This document shows, piece by piece, positions 57,423-64,000 of a DNA stretch of 64,000 nt; the first letter of the stretch is position 1, and every line of letters begins with the position of its first letter. The position numbers and the translations under genes were made by a program. The stretch spans positions 1,426,001-1,490,000 of the forward strand of contig JAKSXM010000156.1 of the NCBI GenBank assembly GCA_022575985.1, in the 5' to 3' direction. The notes under the pieces were generated by a model. That model was not told the origin of the DNA and made no database searches. It saw only the letters and a list, made by a program, of their open reading frames with translations. This DNA comes from Anagrus nilaparvatae. Taxonomy: Eukaryota; Arthropoda; Insecta; Hymenoptera; Mymaridae.

Positions 57423-57727
57423 TTGTTATTAGTTTGTTTGATAGTATGTATCCTTTTTTCCACATATTAGTCTATAATTTAGTTGATAGGGCTATAAAAC
57501 TTTCTGATAAGGGGTTTCATAATAAGAACATAAAATTTTGCAAGAATTTATTACTATTAAATGATTATCCTTCAAAATTTGTCAACAAAAATATAGAAAA
57601 AAATAGTAAAATCAAATATATAATATCCAAAGATACCTGTGAAAAATTAAAATTTAAGTTTAGGAACCTAAAATTTGGGAAAACTATTGTTTTTCGTTAC
57701 AAGTATATTATTAAAAAAGCAACTTAA
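57423..57727 (+). pseudogene. Penelope-like element, reverse transcriptase C-terminal fragment
   Basis: The open frame to TAA at 57725 encodes LVDRAIKLSDKGFHNKNIKF then KNLLLLNDYPSKFVNKNIEK. This matches the region after the catalytic RT motifs in Penelope-like elements (pattern ..RA..LS....H..N...K..L..N.YP..FI.K.I). The catalytic part is missing and the frame begins at the edge of a MITE. It is on the opposite strand to the GIY-YIG fragment 1.2 kb away, so the two come from different insertions or from an inversion. No GIY-YIG follows on this strand. Confidence 0.65.
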
Positions 57728-59489
57728 GGTTTAGTTAGATCCACAGATTAAAATATTCGTCCATTAAAACTATTTTTGTTAAATACTATAAACCTTACAA
57801 CGTCTCAGCATACGAACATCTCCACAAAAAACTTTTTAGCAAAATTTCTTTGTTATACATAAAAGACAATACCAAAAGGCACATGGAATTCAAACAATAA
57901 TAATATTAACAATAAAAAATAAAATAACAATAAAATATATTTATATATAAAAACAAAAAAATAAAGAAGCTTATTGGTGTCGAAAAAAGGGTTCTAGAAT
58001 AATATTAACAAAAGAAAAATATAGTGGAAAAATAGGTCCATATATATGCGATTTATAATCATAAAAAGTTGTTAAAAAAAAAGTGTATCTTCTCAACTTG
58101 TCACTTATATTAATTCTTTTATTTTTTTTCACCTTCTCATATATATTTATAAAGAGAATGAATAAGCAGGAGCTAAGTCACCGCCCATCTTTGAATTTCA
58201 TCTACAATAAATGCAATATCCCATCATCAAGAATTATTATTTTTTTTTTGACCCTCAGGATAACTTGTTAAATAAAGACAGAGAAAGAATGAAAAAGATG
58301 AAAATTTTTATATATATTTTTTAAAAGGATCAAAGAATTTTAGACAGCCGACTGGTAAAGGTCAAAAAAAATTTTTTTTGAATTAAAAAGCTACCTGAGA
58401 CAGAGAAAGAGATTGAGATTCTTCATCAACCTCCCACAAATAAACTTTTTTTTTTGGTTAAATCTTTATACTAGTATAAACCTTTTTAATCTTTCCTCTT
58501 GGAGATATGACACTTTAATACTAAGTTTCGATGGCAGAAGCAAAAATCTTCTGATTAATTATCCTTTCTCAAAAAAAAAAGAAGAAAAAAACCACACAGA
58601 TTGTCTTATATATTCATCTATTTCATCGATTTAAGAATAGGCTTTTATAAAAATAATATTGCATATTATATGATACACTATTCGTCATTCTGTAACTTTA
58701 TAATAATTGGAATCCAATATATTATTATACTGTAGGCTTTATTATAAATATTTTATACATACATACCAACATAAGAAGCAAATAAATAAAAAAGATACAA
58801 AGAGTTATATTCAGAGGCAGCGATGAGAGAGAATCGACGGAAGAAGAAAACCTGCTGTCCTCTATATAACAGTCATAGAAATATAGGTATTTTTATATAT
58901 TATGTATTCGCGACGACGCCCGCGGGGGTTGAATTTTGAATCTCACTGTGCATTTATGACCCCCTGTAGATTTTTTAAAGAATGATTTTCAAACGACTCT
59001 CGATATATAAAAAAAATAATATTTTTATTTTCTTCTTTTATTTTACAAAAAATATTTTTTTTTTTTATATGCTACGCAGCAGCTTCGTCAATTATTTATA
59101 TATTTCATGTCTTTGTGTTGAGTTCATTTATATATGTTCTGAAATCTTTGCCACTGATAAATACGATTGATAATGTGTTATATATACCGCGCTCTTTCTG
59201 TTTCTCTTCATTGGAATCTTTTTTTTTTTTAAATATTTTTCAGAGGCATTTCATATATAAAATATTCATTTAATGTGCCAAGATATTTTTTATTTATCAT
59301 AGTTTGATGATATTGCAAAATTTATAAACATATATACTTTTTTAGAAGTTTTTTTATATATTAAATTATTATGTGGCACTGCATGATAATTATTATTTAT
59401 TGCTGTGATATTTTTTTAAAAATGCATACTAATTAATACAAAATGTTTATTGATTTCTAAAATGATATTAAAACAAAAAAAATGGTTTG
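57728..59489. other. AT-rich intergenic DNA
   Basis: No gene recognised. 58800-58965 is a less AT-biased, non-repetitive patch (AGGCAGCGATGAGAGAGAAT, TCGCGACGACGCCCGCGGGG), possibly a conserved noncoding or transcribed segment. Short frames at 58083, 58413 and 58982 are F/Y/I-rich and without domains. Confidence 0.4.
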
Positions 59490-59725
59490 TGTGTTAATGC
59501 AACCAGCCAGCATGGGATATATTTACTTAAAACAGTTTTAACTTATACTCCCTAATTATTACAAGTTCTAGAACCAACATTAAATAAATCCCTTAATTGA
59601 AATTATCCTAAGACCATAAATAAAAATATTCAAAACTCATTTCACCTCCTCTTAAAAAGAAAAATTTTCATGCGTTAGGGACCCTTTTCAAGTACCAATC
59701 CCTATGAACATATCCCATAAAAGGA
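59490..59725 (+). mobile_element. GAACATGTTC-ended family, old copy
   Basis: AATGCAACCAGCCAGCATGG then GATATATTTACTTAAAACAG on the left and TATGAACATATCCCATAAAA on the right are degraded family ends. The interior TTTTAACTTATACTCCCTAA then CAAGTTCTAGAACCAA matches the copy at 12706. Divergence marks it as among the oldest copies. Confidence 0.6.
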
Positions 59726-60919
59726 GTCCTTCAAAAATGCGCTCTTTCAAGTAATATATCTTTTGTTAGCTGAATTATATGCCAATTTTCCTGCTACGTG
59801 TCAATTACTTTGCCTATTATTTTTTTTTAAAGATCCCCATAAATGCTATTAATCGAACGCCTTATTCTATTTTAATCGAGAGCTTTTTTTTGGCTTTCTT
59901 ATCAGTAATTTTGTTTCCTTTTATGCTTGTATTTATAGAGGCAGGCATCAAACAAGAAAACTGATTTTCTTGTTCATCAATTATATCTAAAATTTTTCAA
60001 ATTAGTTTTTATTACAAAGTTGAGGTTTTTGTTGAGGTTTTTTAGTATGCAGTGAGTCTGAGTAAGCTGTAAAATTTTTCTTCGTATCTGCTCTTGTTGT
60101 TGTCAAAAGCTATATGAGCTGCGAAAGCTTCAGCCGTACTTGGTACCTATTAGATCTAAGAAGTGATATTTGCTTAATTCTCAGGAGCATTATTGCTATC
60201 AATAGTTGATTGCATGCTAAAATTTAATTTAGAATTTTTTGAAAGCCATTGTGGTTGTTTTGTAATAATTTTGAGTAGTACAGTATATTTTTCAAAATTA
60301 AATGTTCTAAATGAATTTTTAATATTATTGACTGGTGAGGGTCTTGCATTTGCATGTGTACATCTAAATTTTATGCTGTTTGTTGCAAAATTGCAAAATG
60401 CCTACTTTTGACAATGAAAAACCATAGACTGGAACAGAAGTAATTTTTATATAAATAATAAAATATTAAAAATTTTAGCTGAAATTATAAGCTGCTAAAA
60501 TATTGTAAAATATATAATTTGTATTCACTTTATAAAATGTTATTTTTTATAATAGTTAAGGGAAAGTTATGGTATGAGAATGGCTACATGAGAAACTCAG
60601 TCAGAGGGCGAATTGTAGTGGGTTTGCTTAACCGGCGGGAATTTATAAACTTGTAATTCTGTTTTATATAAATAATTTTTATTTTTCAAATTTTATGCTC
60701 GGGTTAAATATAACAATTCAATATGAACACGTAAAAGCAAAAAAATTTTTAAAAAAGCAACATAATTTTCAATAGCACAAAATTTATATTTCAGTATACA
60801 TGTGTGAATCGGTGTAATGCACGCATACAGGCATTCGTAAAACGTTTATATGTTTGAATGTGTTGGTGAATAAATCCGACCACTTTAGCGCCACGAAGTG
60901 GCTGAGATTCGTAGCAGCC
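59726..60919. other. Noncoding DNA with a weak coding-like reading on the minus strand
   Basis: 60040-60420 read on the minus strand gives two open pieces in neighbouring frames (one with RCTHANARPSPVNNIKNSFR, one with VPSTAEAFAAHIAFDNNKSR). The composition is protein-like, but I recognise no family. The plus-strand 72-codon frame at 60193 is likely its shadow. The rest is AT-rich. This is a possible decayed element. Confidence 0.3.
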
Positions 60920-62382
60920 ATTCTACTCCAGTCAAATCGCGGTTTAGGGTGTATTTTCACTGGCCAACATGAGATTTGCTCTACTTTATGTTTTTTGGGT
61001 CGCTAATCACGAAAATCGGGGTTATTTTCGGGAGATATTTTCGGAACACCCTTAAATTTGCAAAAACTACCCCCAAAAAGGGGTTTTTTTGAAATATTAG
61101 CAAACTGGGTTTCTAGATTTAGCCAAGAATTGGTCTTAGAGGGTTTTTTGGGTCGCTGAACAAGAATCTGAGGTAGTTTTTTGTGAATAATTAATATTTC
61201 ACCTTTAAATTAGCAAAAATTACCCCTAAAAAGGGGTGTTTTTGCTATCTTCGCACTTTGAGCAACCAGATTAAGTCCATATGGGTTTTTTGGGTCGGTA
61301 ATCAAGAATTTTAGGTTGTTTTTTAAAACTAATTAATATTTCACCCTTAAATTAGCAGAAACAACCCCTAAAAGGGGTGTTTTTGCTATTTCCGTACTTT
61401 CAGCGACCAAATAAAGTCCTAATGGGTTTTTTGGGTCGCTGATCAAGAATATGGGTGAATTTTTTATAAATAATTATTATTTTACACTTAAATTAGTAGA
61501 AACAACCCCTAAAAGGGGTATTTTTGCTATTCCCGTACTTTGAGCGACCAAATAAAGTCGCTAATAATATTTTATATTATTGTATTTTTATAATATCTTT
61601 TAACCTGTATTTTTTTCTATTATTAAAAATTATTTTTACATAAATTTTACGAATACTTTATTTACAATAGTTTGCAAATAAATAATAAATTAAAGTTACA
61701 GTTAAATATCCAAAAAAAACTCCCATTGTTTGAGAGCATTTTAGTTATGTAGGTGTGTAACATTTATTTTTCCTGAAAATTCCTAAGAAATGTTTCTGCT
61801 AATTTAACGGTGAAACATTGATTACCCACAAAAAATTTCCCCAAATTGTTGATCAGCGACCCAAAAAACCCATTAGGACTTAATTTGGTCGCTCAAAGTG
61901 CGGAAATAGCGAAAACACCCCTTTTAGGGGTTGTTTTTGCTAATTTAAGGGTGAAATATTAATTATTCATCAAAAATTCCCCCAAATTCTTGATCAGCGA
62001 CCCAAAAAACCCATATGGACTTAATCTGGTCGCTTAAAGTGCGAAAATAGCAAAAACACCCCCTTTTAAGGGTAATTTTTGCTAATTTAAGGGTGAAATA
62101 TTAATTATTCACAAAAAACTACCTTAGATTCTTGTTCAGCGACCCAAAAAAACCCTCTAAGACCAATTCTTGGCTAAATCTAGAAACCCAGTTTGCTAAT
62201 ATATCAAAAAAACCCCTTTTTGGGGGTAGTTTTTGCAAATTTAAGGGTGTTCCGAAAATATCTCCCGGAAATAACCCCGATTTTCGTGATCAGCGACCCA
62301 AAAAACATATAGTAGAGCGAATCTCATGTTGGCCAGTGAAAATACACCCCCCCCCCCCCCTGCGATTTGACTGGAGTATTCT
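60920..62382. mobile_element. Best-preserved GGGTCGCTGA foldback, 1,453 bp with 5-bp duplication
   Basis: The element runs 60925-62377. Tips ACTCCAGTCAAATCGC and GCGATTTGACTGGAGT are inverted, and ATTCT flanks both sides (60920-60924 and 62378-62382). Each arm has four modules of about 140-155 bp. Left modules place TTTTTTGGGTCG at about 60990, 61144, 61286 and 61425. Right modules place CGACCCAAAAAA at about 61857, 61997, 62140 and 62295, a mirror-image spacing. Each module carries CCCCTAAAAGGGG-type palindromes. The centre (61560-61800) is AT-rich and unrelated. A C14 run occurs only in the right arm. The frame at 62132 is the translated module. Confidence 0.85.
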
Positions 62383-64000
62383 CATTACGTATTATCCTGA
62401 AAAAGATCATAAAATATTTAATTTAAACTCCAAAACTCAACTATCAATCATATCAAATTATTAATATTATAAAAGCGAAAATAAATTTCTACACAAAGTA
62501 GGTAATTTTGAAAAATAAGATAAGAAAAATTTGTATTGTAACTAAAAAACTACTTCCTTATATATTATTTGCAGTGCATTTCGTTTGCGAGAATACATTA
62601 CTAAAATATATATTAATAATGAAAGTTTGAGTATATTTAATAAAATATTAATTAATAGAAAAATTATAATTTCAGTGCATGAAAATAAGTAAAATAAATT
62701 TCTTATCTAATAATATTTTAAAATATAATTGATAAATTCTATTTTGCATTTCACTAATAAAATACATTTTTTAAAATAAAAATTTTTAATTAAATTTATA
62801 AAATTTCCTTATTACTCCCATCAAAAGTTCATCATCACGACATTGCACTAAAATAGAAATAATTAAAATGATTAATAAAATTGCAAAACATGTTAAAATC
62901 TTTATAAAAAAATTATTCTACGCAACATTAAAAATTTAATGAAACATTTTCCGTTGTATAAAAATATATGTCAAGATAAATTTTTTCTTTAAAGAAAACA
63001 GTATTAAAAGATACTTAAAAAATTTTATTACAACGAGCATAACAGTTTGGCACGTTTAAAAAAAGATTATATATCTAAAATACTTTGTTGCTTAAGTTTT
63101 TATAAAATAAAAAAATAAATGTACTAAACATTATACATGTATAAGAATAATTATCTTTTTTAATAGATATTTTTAGTTTAAAAAAAAAAAACGTCATTTA
63201 AAAATTATATCTTTTTAAAAAGTACGTTAAATCAGGTAAATCACACATCTTGGTCGTAAAAGAAAAGTATAATATAACAGATTATAAAATAAAAACACAT
63301 AAAAAAGAGAGTGTAATCCAAATGGTCAATTAAGTAAGTGATATGATCATTTTTCACTTTATACTATAAAAATTGTGTAAAAAATTTATTTTATTATAAA
63401 ATTTATTTAAGTGATTTCAAATTTTATACGCATCTTATATTAAATATTTTTGCCCTCTTTACGATCGATTTAACGACTGGTTAAATTACATATTTATATA
63501 TGTATAAGCCTCATTGATGGTACTTTACTCTTTGTCTTGTAAATATAATATGTACATAGAAAATATAACTCGACCTTTTCATGTACGTATAAACAAATAA
63601 ACATTAAAAATATGTAGATAATGTCGTATTTTAAAAAATAATTTTTACTTTATGCACACTATTAGATTCTTGTGTTTAAAAATTCAAATAAATTTCTTAC
63701 AATTTCTTTGGGGTTGCTAAACGATTTTTTTGTAGAAAATTAAGTTTAAAAATACAATTCAAATGAAAATATAGAATTGGGTTTACAAAATTAAAATCAA
63801 AAACATGTAGTAAAAAATAGTTTCTTGAAGTAAAAAGTTGGGTTTTAGAGTAAAAGACTCGTAAAAGTCTAGTAAAAAAATAAAATGCTTGAGTAAATTT
63901 GATCGAAAACAATTTCGATTCGTATATAATCATTGAATTAACTGTACTTCATTTTGCTGAGGGTTCATTTAAATTATGGTCTAAATTAACTCCTCAGAAT
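62383..64000. other. AT-rich DNA to the window end
   Basis: No gene recognised on either strand. One GCATTTCGTTTGCGAGAATA motif lies at 62576-62595. Short frames near 63697 (-) are without domains. Confidence 0.45.

Overview
This is about 64 kb of very AT-rich animal DNA, most likely from an insect. It has one intact protein-coding gene, a divergent ionotropic-receptor-like protein with its only exon at 8.3-10.1 kb. Otherwise it holds decayed retrotransposon pieces and a dense, nested population of inverted-repeat (foldback/MITE) DNA elements. The insect reading rests on the receptor family, the LINE and Penelope-like fragments, the many MITEs and the base composition. The species cannot be named from sequence alone. 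I saw no tRNA, rRNA, CRISPR array, operon or other prokaryotic feature. Apart from the receptor, the longer open frames looked like chance frames or repeat shadows.

Layout. 0-5.5 kb: a LINE tail fragment (+), an element with GAACATGTTC ends carrying minisatellites and a nested Harbinger-type MITE, a Jockey-type reverse transcriptase remnant (-), and a second GAACATGTTC element. 5.6-6.7 kb: the first member of a foldback family whose signature is TTTTTTGGGTCGCTGA. 8.3-10.2 kb: the receptor gene with a poly(A) signal. 10.2-22.7 kb: scattered MITEs, a three-copy dispersed repeat, hairpins and another foldback. 22.7-25 kb: plain AT-rich DNA.

25.0-35.3 kb is the most unusual block. It is 10.27 kb, bounded by short inverted tips and an exact 8-bp flanking duplication (ATTTTAGT). 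It is packed with a ~300-bp tandem array, a ~55-bp satellite arranged as two opposed arms (about 0.75 and 3.1 kb) with variant-matched inner edges, and a nested foldback. No transposase was recognised inside.

35.3-38.1 kb is mostly unique. 38.1-41.3 kb is a nest of at least four inverted-repeat structures. One is a 1.15-kb element with ~290-bp near-identical terminal inverted repeats, and it still encodes a Cys-rich tail typical of integrase-like transposon proteins. 41.9-43.7 kb is a 1.8-kb near-complete palindrome. 47.2-48.2 kb is another foldback. 53 kb is a poly-C/poly-G-tipped foldback. 56-57.7 kb holds two oppositely oriented Penelope-like fragments separated by a MITE. 60.9-62.4 kb is the best-preserved foldback of the main family, with an exact 5-bp duplication. 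The remaining stretches are AT-rich DNA without recognisable genes.

The genes do not form a pathway. The window reads as a receptor gene in a repeat-rich intergenic or intronic landscape shaped by foldback elements, whose modular sub-repeats and asymmetric poly-C tracts are the main novelty.
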